Below are positions 33,257 to 44,800 of a DNA stretch of 60,000 bases, piece by piece. The notes beneath the pieces were generated by a model. It did not search any database, was not told the DNA's origin, and saw nothing but the letters and a program-made list of their open reading frames with translations. Every line of letters begins with the position of its first letter. Positions within the stretch are counted from its first letter, which is position 1. Source of the stretch: Symbiodinium natans (Eukaryota; Sar; Dinophyceae; Suessiales; Symbiodiniaceae); contig CAJNDS010000593.1 of the NCBI GenBank assembly GCA_905221605.1, positions 1 to 60,000 on the forward strand, in the 5' to 3' direction. The position numbers and the translations under genes are program-made.

Positions 33257-35591
33257 ACACATATATATATATATATGTAATACATATATCTATATCTATA
33301 TCTATATATGTACTATACGTATGCAGATCTCTCTGGCTCTCTCTGAGTCGCTCCGTGCTGGAATGTCTAATGCCAATCACATCTTGGCGCCTAGCGCCTG
33401 TGCAACACCCCTGCCCCCCACAAACCTAGGGTTTAGGGTTTAGGGTTGAGGGTTTAGGGTTTTAGGGTTTAGGGTTTAGGGTTTAGGATTTAGGGTTTAG
33501 GGTTTAGGGTTTAGGGTTTAGGGTTTAGGGTTTAGGGTTTAGGGTTTAGGGTTTAGGGTTTAGGGTTTAGGGTTTAGGGTTTAGGGTTTAGGGTTTAGGG
33601 TTTAGGGTTTAGTGTTAGGGTTTAGGGTTTAGGGTTTAGGGTTTAGGGTTTAGGGTTTAGGGTTTAGGGTTTAGGGTTTAGGGTTTAGGGTTTAGGGTTT
33701 AGGGTTTAGGGTTTAGGGTTTAGGGTTTAGGGTTTAGGGTTTAGGGTTTAGGGCTCTTTGCGGCACCAGATCCTAAGCACCCACGTTCATACAAAGCTAT
33801 GGTATGCGTTCGCCCCACAAAAACCCGACACTCTTCCTACACCCTGAAACCCAGACCCCGTGAAACCCCGCAACTCTAAAACCCTAAACAGCTGAGTCTC
33901 TGGCTCGTTCCGTGTCGAAAATCATTGGCGCCTTATGGGCTTAGGATCTGCACTGGCGAACTCAACCCCCACAGGAGTCAGAATTTGGAACTGTCCCTGT
34001 GGTTATGGGTTTAGAGCTGCATGGTTGCTTGTCGATGTGAGCCTACTGTCTTAGAGAAATATCTAAGAGCCTCACCTGTCTCAGGGCAAACCGAATGTTG
34101 CAAATGCGTGCGAACCCTTGGCTGCATGATTAACCTGAAACCCTTTTTTGCTACTGGATTGAAGGCAAGCCAGACTCCCACACACCTTAAATCCTGAAAA
34201 GTATGGCGCTTGAAGCGGGACTGTACCGGGTACCCCACCCGCGTTCCCGACTACTACTACCCACAACTGCACAACTGCTGCTGCTAGGGGTTTAGGGTTT
34301 AGGGTTTAGGGTTTAGGGTTTAGGGTTTAGGGTTTAGGGCTACTACTACGAAGCAGTGTTAAGGCCAAAGGGCCGACACCAGGTTCTGCACATGGTTCGG
34401 GCCGCCCCTTTCGTCCTCGCAGGCACAGCAAGTTTAGGGTTTAGGGTTTAGGGTTTAGGGTTTAGGGCAACCATGCAGGGACATAAGCTTAGTTGTCCAG
34501 TACCTAGGGGTTTTAAAGGTTAACCTTTGGGATTATAAGGGGAATATATTACCCCAAAAAGGTTAAAGGTTACCTACTCTACTACTAAGTAAGGAGGGAC
34601 TCCTAAGAAGGGACCCTTCATGTTGTTCTCCTACAGAACCCCCTATATAGACCTTGTGTAGTCCCTTTATGTACCTATGTAGCCCTTGCATGATGATAAG
34701 TTTGTTTAGTTCCTTATAGCCCTCCTTGAGGCACTTGAGTCGAGAGGTCGAGAGGAGCAACTTCAGTCTGCGTTCTTAGCTTGGCTCCGCGGGACCCTCG
34801 AAGCCTTTAACAAGCCCGCCTCGTAAAGCGCTTGCGTACCCCTGAAGCCCTAAAAGCCAATCCTAAACCCTAAAGGCCCCTAAACCCTAAACCCTAAACC
34901 CTAAACCCTAAACCCTAAACCCTAAACCCTAAACCCTAAACCCTAAACCCTAAACCCTAAACCCTAAACCCTAAACCCTAAACCCTAAAGGCCCCTCAGT
35001 AACCCAAGGCCCTTAAGCAGCTTCTGGTGTCCAGGATCAAGTTCCAGTCGATCCAGGCCTCGAGCCAACTCTCAAGGTCCTGCGCTGTACGGGGTGGTTT
35101 AGGTTGTCAGGAGTTAGGGTTTAGGGTTTAGGGCTAGGGTTTAGGGTTTAAGGTTTTTGGGGTGTTTAGGGTTTAGGCTTAGGGCCAGGGTTTCGGACTT
35201 CGGGCTTCGGGTTTGGGAGTGGAGTTTTAGGGTTTAGGGCTTTAGGGAGTTAGGTTACAGGGAGGGGCTCCAGGGGGCTCTAGGGCCGGGGCCGTTTGGG
35301 GACTATCGAATCGATTAGGGTGTGAGGTGAGTTAAATTTGTCCCGACAGCGTTGCCTGGACCTCGGAGGTTTAGTAACTATAGTAAACAAGCCATGTTGA
35401 AAGGAGAAGGGCTATCGTGCTAAAGGCCAGAAATCGGATCCTAGCGACAGAGGTTTGGGGCCAAGAAAAAACAGGCAGGGACATGTCGCCACCACATTGC
35501 AACCTTACCCTCAACAGCCCTTTGTTTGAGCCGGCGCCTCGTAAACCCCAAAAACCCTAGACCAACCCCCCCACCCCCCCCCCCCCCCCCC

Positions 35592-35634
<43 letters not shown>

Positions 35635-35890
35635 ACCCCCCCCCCGTAGGTTTGTAGGGGCTTTGGCTGCGGCCCCAGGCTACTGAGTGGCTCCTTACCC
35701 CCAAGTGTTAAGACTAGGGCCTAGAGCTTACAAGCTCCCTATCTTGCTACTATAAGGGGTTAGGGTTCAAGGGTTTCGACTCTAGGGTTTATGGGGTTCC
35801 TAAGCAATTCGTAGATCCAGGCGCGTCCTTGATGATGGCCTCCGCATACCGCTCCCCGAGCTGCCAGTCTCCAATGCGAGGGCCAGTCTC
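30235..35890 (-). CDS. GH30 exons 19-26: C-terminal barrel and beta domain
   Basis: Exon 19 gives ETGPRIGDWQLGERYAEA and ends IIK. Exon 20 gives DLESWLEAWIDWNLIL. Exon 21 gives DERGGPNHVQNL. Exon 22 gives KLLYLSSFYYIGQFS. Exon 23 gives RYIKPGAQRISTSSSRDKLE. Exon 24 gives ATGFVNPDGSVVAVVLNQ. Exon 25 gives EDYDIGFWLQ. Exon 26 gives APARSITTYVIPK and a further 16 residues to a TGA at 30237-30235. Exons 19, 20 and 21 are joined through GA donors with AG|GA acceptors, so 4-5 nt direct repeats flank these introns. An alternative exon 22 start at 33121 would add seven residues but breaks the AG|G rule. Confidence 0.85.
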
Positions 35891-38800
35891 CTGAGAAGCT
35901 CTTCGTTGGGCGGCTTAGGGTTTAGGCTTTTTTTTTGGCCACCCGTCCTAAACCCTAAACCCTTTTTGCAACTGGACTCCTCGGAACCCTAAATCCCAAA
36001 CCCTAAACCCGTCTAGCCTCAGCACTGCAGTTTAGGGTACGTAGGTCTAGGGGTGCTACTTGTAAAGTCTACACGCCACAACTATTTTCAAGATGGGGGG
36101 CCAGGCCTCAGCCCTCCGAAAACCCTCCCTGCACTTTGTGGCGGCCCTCGGTCCTGGCATGCTTCCGTCATGATGATGTGCTTGTCCGGCCGGAGCTCGT
36201 GCACCTTCCGGACCTGTGGCAGCTAGGGCTTCAAGCCTGGAAGGCCCTGAAGCCCGCATGTTGAAGGCTCTTGACTCTTGACCTAAATATGTATGTCTAT
36301 ATATATATATACATAGATATATATACTACACATACATATCTTTGTACATATGTATATATATATATAATTATTCTATGTATGTGTGTATACTAAGGGCTCT
36401 GGGGGCACCGGCATTGTCGAAGAGCGTCATGCCTGTGCAGGGCCGCAGTCATTGCATACAAGGTCCTGGCTCCCAGCCTTTCATTTATCCCCTCTCCTCT
36501 GGTACCAACCCTAAACCCTTAAACCCTAAACCCTGCTTTTTAAGATGATTATGGAGGGCGGGGGGCTAGCTTTGGACTCTCCAAGGGTTTTGACTCCATG
36601 TCGAACCCAGCGACCTCAAAATGAAGGGCCGGGTGGGGGGTGGAGGGAGGGGTTGAGCGGGGATGCAGCCCTTCTGCATAAACCCCAACCCGAAGCCCTC
36701 TCCCCAAAAAGGGAACAAGGGCACTGCTGGACATCCTTGTTTGGTTTGAGACATCTGCAGGCGGCTCTCGAAGCTAGAGTCCCCCATGCTAAGATATACG
36801 CAGAGCAGCTAGAACACGCAGGGTTTAGGGTTTAGGGTTTCGGGATTTGGGATTTGGGGTTTAGGGTCATCTACAGGGCCGCGCTGCAATAACACACCGG
36901 CAGACTCACAACATCCCTCCCGGCAGATGATGGGGTTCAGGGTGCAGGTTTATCACCTTAAAAAGTTGGTTTTACTACCAGTATCCCCAAAAGGATACCT
37001 ATTTTCATGTATATGCATATGTGCCCTGCTTCATATGTAAACGGCCCGTTAGCCCGAGCACGATCGCACAAGCGCAGTGCCTTCTCTTGCGGGCCAGAAT
37101 TCGTAGCGCGGATCACCATACCAATGGTACCCGATCCTTTGTGTGCAACAGCCATGCTACTTCTGGCTTTTGAACAAGGTTTCTGGGGCCGGTGGGCCCT
37201 CTGGAAATGAATGTCTTCTGTGGGTTTTATGCATGGTGTCGATCAGTTGATGTGCTTGCTTTCGGTTGCAAGCAGCATTTTTCAGATGAGTGGCTGGACG
37301 GCTGAATGGCTGGACGGGTGTGAGGATGGATGATACCTGTATGGATTACTGCGCTGCTTCCGGAACATGTTGGCTGATCGTGCAGAAACTTATGGACACC
37401 TTTGTTCGCAGAATCCTCTGTGGCATCCCTGGCTGAGCAGCTTCACCCACTCGTTCACAATTCGCGTCCTGACTAACTTTCACACAATCATTCCGAAATT
37501 CGGCTCCGGCCCTTCAGACCTGGATGCGGTGGTTCGACACAGGACATGGCACTACTCAGCGACGCAAATACTTGTGATTAATATCATTCCTTGTAGCTTC
37601 AACATCCATCAAGCTGCATCCCAACGGACTTCACGGCACTGGGGCCCACACCCCCAAATGTATTTGGCGGCCTCCGGATCGTTGTAGATGGTGTGCCTCG
37701 GCAGCAAAAGAAGGACATGCATGGCGCGCCCAGGTTCTGCCTCTGATTCTGGCCTAGGGTTGCGGCTTAGGCTTGTTTAGGGCTGAACGTTTTACGGTTT
37801 AGGGAGGCGGACGTGTATGGTAGACCCGGGATCTGCGTGATTTTGGTAAGTATGCGTTCGGTTCTTGGAAGAGAGTTCTTGTCTTTTTCGTGGCGAAAGA
37901 CCTCCAGAGCCTCAGGAGCCTCAGTCCCGAAACTGGAGGAAGTTTGCGGCCGAGGTCGCCGCGCGCGAGCGTACATCTCGTCACCTGGGTAAAGTCCGAG
38001 TCTGCGTGAGGGTTTTTGCGAAGAGCCAGGGACCCCAAGTGTACAGATTTCCAGCTGAAGGCGAGCCCACCGAGAGAACAACGAATCAGAAATTTGGAGA
38101 ACAAGGTAAGGTGGGTGGCATGACGAGAGATCTAACCCTATTATGAGAAGGGTACCTTCTTGGGGTTGCTTTACAAGGGAACCGAGAACCAAAACACGGG
38201 CGAACGGTCATGACTGGGCTACCAAGGATTCCTAAGGACATCTCTTTATTATCTATAATGGCAATAGTTGTAAAAGGACCATTCTTTATCAAACATCCCC
38301 AGTGTTTTGAGTCTGTCCCTGGACCCGAAGTCAAAAAGGAACCGTACCCGAAACCCATTCTGCAGGAGCCTTACAAACTAGAACAGGGTTTTGCGGGGGG
38401 GGGGGGGAGGGGTAAAGGGACGGACCATAAAGGAATATCATTGGTAATTATTCCGACCCCTGCACTACCCTTAACCTATAAAAGAAGACTATAGGAGAGC
38501 CCAAGGGAGGTTTTGACCATTCCCCTTTTTTTCCTGCAAGGGTATGCCTTGGGATGTTCCCCCTTACCCTAGTAGTGCTTAATCGGGACTTTACTACAAA
38601 ACCCCTATGAAGGACTGTTAGCATAAGGAGGAAGATCCCGAGGTATGCCCAAGGGGTATATTGAATATTTCTTAGAACATGTGAAGCCCAAGAGGCGGTT
38701 GTGGTCCCAAACGAGGAGCTTGAGATCTAGACCACTGGCCTTCACAAAGAAGGATTTCAAAGATAAATCCCAAGCCCTGAACCCTAAACCCTCAGACTTC

Positions 38801-41800
38801 AACATTCAGACCATGATGCCCACGAGCACAGCAAGCCAGGCTTCGAGATATCCGACAGAACCCTGAAAATTCGGGTAGGGCGCCTTGAAAGCCCCAATTC
38901 GGCCTGTCTGTTCCGAGGTTCTGCTAAGAACTAGTGATTGGGAATGGGGTTTATAGGGTTTAGGGCTTGGGGTTTGGGGTCCACGGCGGCCATCTCTATC
39001 AACCTGTGTTCAACAAGACTTCAGGAATTCACCGGTGCACAAGCCTCAGCCCTCAAGGCCCTGAACCCAACCTCCAGGACGGGCCCGAGGTGGTCCCGGA
39101 CGAAGTCCCGCTCCATCTCCCCATTGTAGAGGCAATTCTCCCAGGGCGTAGTCCTGAAGCCCCAAACCCTAAACCCTAAACCCTAAACCCTAAACCCTAA
39201 ACCCGAAAAGAGTGCAAGTTTGTGGGGCCTGGTGGCCAGGGCTAAGGGGTGTCTGCCTATGGGCTGCTGTTTATGCAACTCAAGCCCTAAACCCTAAACC
39301 CTAAACCCTAAACCCTAAACCCTATACCCTAAACCCTAAACCCTAAACCCTACATGCTACCCCTCAAAAATTCGAACTCCCATGTGCCGAAACCTGCGTG
39401 CGCAGTTTCGGGCCGACCGGGACTTGGCAACCCATCTTTGGGAGCCAGAAGTGGTGTAGGGTTTAGGGTTTAGGGTTTAGGGTTTAGGGGTTTGGGTTTA
39501 AAGTGTAGGGACTCTTCTTCCTCTTGAGTGTTTAGGGGACTTAGCGTCGACTTAAACCCCCCCAAACCCCCAAACCCTAAACACTCTACAGAACTCCCCC
39601 CCTAAACCCTAAACCCTAAACCCTAAACCCTAAACCCTAAACCCTAAACCCTAAACCCTAAACCCTCTAAAGAACCCCTTCTGACCCAAGAGGGCCCTGA
39701 ACCGAGGCGGAAGCGCGTGAGGCTCGTTCTGGACCTGGGGCCCATGCAGGGAAGCTCAGGGCACTTGAAGGGCAGCCCTAAACCCTAAACCCTAAACCCT
39801 AAACCCTAAACCCTAAACCCTAAACCCTAAAAGCGTGCAGTTTTGAACGCACCTTCCGGAAGGCTCGGGAAAAGACGGCCTAAACAACCGCGGGGCTCGA
39901 GGTCTGAAGCCCTCAAATGCCCGAATATAGGGGCCTTAACAATTAGAATAGGGCTTAGGGTTTAGGGCTTATTGTAAAGAACCCATAGGGGTGATTTTTC
40001 CGACTCCTATGTACATTCCAGGCCCCCCGGCAGTGAAGCCCCAAAGGGGGGCGCCTTCCTCCTTAAAGGCCTGCGCAAAGCGCAGGAAGTGCTGTGCCCA
40101 AGCAGGCCTCGGGACAAAGAGGTAGGGTTTAGGTTTCAGGGGGAGGGCTGGAGAGATTCTGGGAGATTTTTTGCTCAGGAGTTCGAGGTGGGGAAGGAAA
40201 CTGCTGTTTAGGGTTTTTCGGGTTTCATAGTCTTTAGGGCTGTTTTCATGTTACCCTGAACCCCTAAACCCTCAACCCGAAAAACCCACGCTATTCGGGG
40301 ATTGGGTGGCTTTTTTTGTCACCCCGTCTGGCCATCGACTCTATGGGGCTTTGCTTGGCTAATGGCAGATATTAGGGTTTGGAGTTTGGGGTTTACGGTT
40401 GAGGGTTTGGGGTTTAGGGTGTAGGGTTTAGGGCCAACCTCAGAAGGTTGTGGTCACCCTTAGGGTGTCTGGGGTTCAGGCTGAAAGGTTTTATGGTTTC
40501 TCGGGTTTAGGATTTTGAGGTCTTTTGCGGGGGTTTTCGGGTTTCAGGGTTTGGGTCTGAAGTTGAGAGGTGTAGACATTTGCTTGCGACTTTGGTGGCG
40601 ACTCACGAAGCCACCAAGCTGATGCTCATGAAGCGCGGGCTTTGCTGGCTGATGCTCACGGGCTTTGCAAGCGAATGCTCATGATGCGCGGGCCTTGCCG
40701 GCTGATGCTCAGGGGCTTTGCCAGCTGATGCTCATGATGCGCGGGCCTTGCCGCCTGATGCTCACGGGCTTTGCCAGCTGATGCTCATGATGCGCGGGCC
40801 TTGCCGGCTGATACTCACGGGCTTTGCAAGCGAATGCTCATGATGCGCGGGCCTTGCCGGCTGATGCTCACGGGCTTTGCCAGCTGATGCTCATGATGCG
40901 CGGGCCTTGCCGGCTGATGCTCAGGGGCTTTGCCAGCTGATGCTCATGATGCGCGGGCCTTGCCGCCTGATGCTCACGGGCTTTGCCAGCTGATGTGATG
41001 CTCATGATGCGCGGGCCTTGCCGGCTGATGCTCACGGGCTTTGCCAGCTGATGCTCATGATGCGCGGGCCTTGCCGGCTGATGCTCACGGGCTTTGCCAG
41101 CTGATGCTCATGATGCGCGGGCCTTGCCGGCTGATGCTCACGGGCTTTGCAAGCGAATGCTCATGACGCGCAGGCCTTGCCGGCTAATGCTCACGGGCTT
41201 TGCCAGCTGATGCTCATGATGCGCGGGCCTTGCCGGCTGATGCACACGGGCTTTGCAAGCGAATGTTGCAAGCGAATGCTCATGATGCGCGGGCCTTGCC
41301 GGCTGATGCTCAGGGGCTTTGCCAGCTGATGCTCATGATGCGCGGGCCTTGCCGGCTGATGCTCAGGGGCTTTGCCGGCGAATGCTCATGATGCGCGGGC
41401 CTTGCCGCCTGATGCTCACGGGCTTTGCCAGCTGATGCTCATGATGCGCGGCCTTGCCGGCTGATGCTCACGGGCTTTGCCAGCTGATGCTCATGATGCG
41501 CGGGCCTTGCCGGCTGATGCTCACGGGCTTTGCCAGCGAATGCTCATGATGCGCGGGCCTTGCCGGCTGATGCTCACGCTCTTTGCCAGCGAATGCTCAT
41601 GATGCGCGGGCCTTGCCGGCTGATGCTCAGGGGCTTTGCCAGCTGATGCTCGTGATGCGCGGGCTTTGCCGGCTGATGCTCACGGGCTTTGCCAGCGAAT
41701 GCTCATGATACGCGGGCCTTGCCGGCTGATGCTCAGGGGCTTTTGCCAGCGAATGCTCATGATGCGTGGGCCTTGCCGGCTGATGCTCACGGGCTGTGCC

Positions 41801-44800
41801 AGCTGATGCTCATGATGCGGGGGCCTTGCCGGCTGATGCTCACGGGCTTTGCCAGCTAATGCTCATGATGCGGCCTTGCCGGCTGATGCTCAGGGGCTTT
41901 GCTCACGGGCTTTACCCGCTGATGCTCATGATGCGCGGGCGTTGCCGACTGATGCTCACAGGTTTGCCAGCGAATGCTCATGATGCGTGGGCCTTGGCGG
42001 CTGATGCTCAGGTGCTTTGCCAGCTGATGCTCATGATGCGCGGGCCTTGCCGGCTGATGCTCACGGGCTCGGGCCTTGCCGGGTCATGATGCGTGGGCCT
42101 TGCCTGCTGATGCTCAGGGGCTTTGCCAGCTGATGCTCATGATGCGCGGGCCTTGCCGGCTGATGCTCACGGGCTTTGCCAGCTGATGCTCATGATGCGC
42201 AGGCTTTGCCGGCTGATGCTCAGGGGCTTTGCCAGCTGATGCTCATGATGCGCGAGCCTTGCCGGCTGATGCTCACGGGCTTTGCCAGCGAATGCGCATG
42301 ATGCGTGGGCCTTGCCGGCTGATGCTCAGGGGCTTTGCCAGCGAATGCTCATGATGCGTGGGCCTTGCCGGCTGATGCTCACGGGTTTTGCCAGCTGATG
42401 CTCATGATGCGCGGGCTTTGCCGGCTGATGCGCAGGGGCTTTGCCAGCTGATGCTCATGATGCGCGGACCTTGCCGGCTGATGCTCACGGGCTTTGCCAG
42501 CTGATGCTCATGATGCGCGGGCCTTGCCGGCTGATGCTCACGGGCTTTGCCAGCGAATGCTCATGATGCGCGGGCCTTGCCGGCTGATGCTCAGGGGCTT
42601 TGCCAGCTGATGCTCATGATGCGCGGGACTTGCCGGCTGATGCTCACGGGTTTTGCCAGCTGATGCTCATGATGCGCGGGCTTTGCCGGCTGATGCTCAG
42701 GGGCTTTGCCAGCTGATGCTCATGATGCGCGGGCCTTGCCGGCTGATGCTCACGGGCTTTGCCAGCTGATGCTCATGATGCGCGGGCCTTGCCGGCTGAT
42801 GCTCACGGGTTTTGCCAGCTGATGCCCATGATGCGCGGGCTTTGCCCTGATGCTCAGGGGCTTTGCCAGCTGATGCTCATGATGCGCGGGCCTTGCCGGC
42901 TGATGCTCACGGGCTTTGCCAGCTGATGCTCATGATGCGTGGGCTTTGCCGGCTGATGCTCACGGGCTTTGCCAGCTGATGCTCATGATGCGCGGGCCTT
43001 GCCGGCTGATGCTCACGGGCTTTGCCAGCTGATGCTCATGATGCGCGGGCCTTGCCGGCTGATGCTCAGGGGCTTTGCCAGCTGATGCTCATGATGCGCG
43101 GGCTTTGCCAACTGATGCTCACGGGTTTGCCAGCTAATGCTCGTGAGGCACGGGCTTTGCCGGCTGATACTCACGGACTTGGCCAGCCGATGCCTCTGGT
43201 GGCGACTCTCGAAGCGACCATGGACCCTCTGGGTCGCCCAGCTTGAAGTCATCCTTCAGGGTGCCGCCGCCTTGCATGCGCCCGGTGTCCTCAGTTCGCT
43301 TCAGGGCTCACTTCTTGCACACCCTTCCGAGTTTCCTGAGCAGATCTGATGACCTCACCCAGCAACATGCCATCCAGTTGCAACGGGTTTGGCTCCCTCT
43401 TTGGAGCCCCTACTTGGTGCATGAGTGGTTATGAAGAGGGTTATAATAAGCACCCTAAGTGGGGTGAACAGTATAATTACCTGTACTTATAACTATCCAT
43501 GAACCTCCAAGTAGGCAGCAAAACAGAAACATCCTTCCCAGACCCCCCCAAGAGCTGCTCCCTCGCCTGCGGTGGTTGCTCGAACAGTTACGGATCCTCT
43601 TCGGGCAGCCGTTTATGAACAGGACCCCTGAAGCCTAAACCCTTCCCCCCCCCCCCCCCCCAATTTTGAAGTTTGGGGGATGCTCGTCCTTCATCCAGGC
43701 CGGCGGGCTCCATGGGGAAGCGATCAGCTGCAGGGGCCGTGAGGCCACCTCCAATCGTGGAGGGTGTCGAGGGGTCAGGGGTTTTTTAGAGCTTATAGCG
43801 TTCTCAAGTTCTGGTTTGAGGAGGCTTTTCGATCTGAAGCTACCCTAAAGACCCTAACCCCTAAACATCCCCTATTTCAGCCCTTTTTGGCCCATAAAAC
43901 CTTTTCCCCTCCCAAACCTTCACCCTTGGACCTCCTGCGCGCGCTTGATCATGGGCAGCATGGCTGCCCGGTAGCGTTCGATGCTGAAGCTCTTCAGCTC
44001 CTTGTCCTTGGTGTCCCAGACAGCCCAATACCCCCCAAGGATTATACCTTAAATCAGATTCAGGATCCCTATAAAGTTTGAGGGTATATATTCCTTACTT
44101 ATGGGATATTGGGCTCTTTGGGTCATCATAGAACTTCTGGGCGCCCAAAGCCGCTACTTTGCCCAAGCACACCTTCGACGCTAGAGCTACGCTTCTCTAC
44201 TCTCTGAAGCAAGATGAACTTGGATGTTCAGTTAGAAGTAGGGTTGTATAGGTACCCTAGGTGGGGTTAATAGGTTTAGTTGCCATACGTATAACCCTAC
44301 TTCGAACTGCCTAGGAAGCCAAGCACTGAGGGTCTCACATTTTCTTGCTCGACACAGCTCCAGTTTCCCCTGCCAATGTGACGTTGCATGGCCGCGTGCT
44401 GAGAATTTCTCGAACACTCCAGACTCCAACATCCAAAGTCTCCCTTGAACACGTCTCAAGCAGCTATAAAGCCCAAAACCCTCAACCCTAAACCCCTAAG
44501 CCCCTAAGCCCCTAAATCCTTTGCCTTTCCCAGGTCTCATGCTGTGTGGTTCGTGCTAGCAGAGCATCTCCAAGGCCTGGAAAAGTCGCAGGCACCTTGC
44601 TTCATCAGCACAAAAAGGACAACAAATGCAGCTGATGTTGAGTTTGCTAACAGATGCTCGGATTGCCATAGCCCACAACCCAAAACCCTAAACCCATAAA
44701 CTCTAAACCCTAAGACTCCCTGGCACTTGCAAAAGTTCGGGTCATCTGAGACGCTTAGCTTCTTAGTTGTCCAGTACCTAGGGGTTTTAAAGGCTAACCT

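Noticed and set aside
39380-39440. Plus-strand exon candidate CRNLRAQFRADRDLATHLWE
   Set aside because: It falls inside GH30 intron 11 on the opposite strand and has no partner exons.
39690-39775. Plus-strand peptide-like stretch RRKRVRLVLDLGPMQG
   Set aside because: The minus strand here is GH30 exon 11 with the catalytic VQNEP, joined in phase to both neighbours.
40617-43194. CRISPR-like array
   Set aside because: There are no unique spacers; the units are contiguous 53-bp minisatellite copies.
41147-43252. Open frames with MLMMRGPCRLML or PADAHDARALPADAHG repeats
   Set aside because: They come from the 53-bp minisatellite, which changes frame every unit and is intronic.
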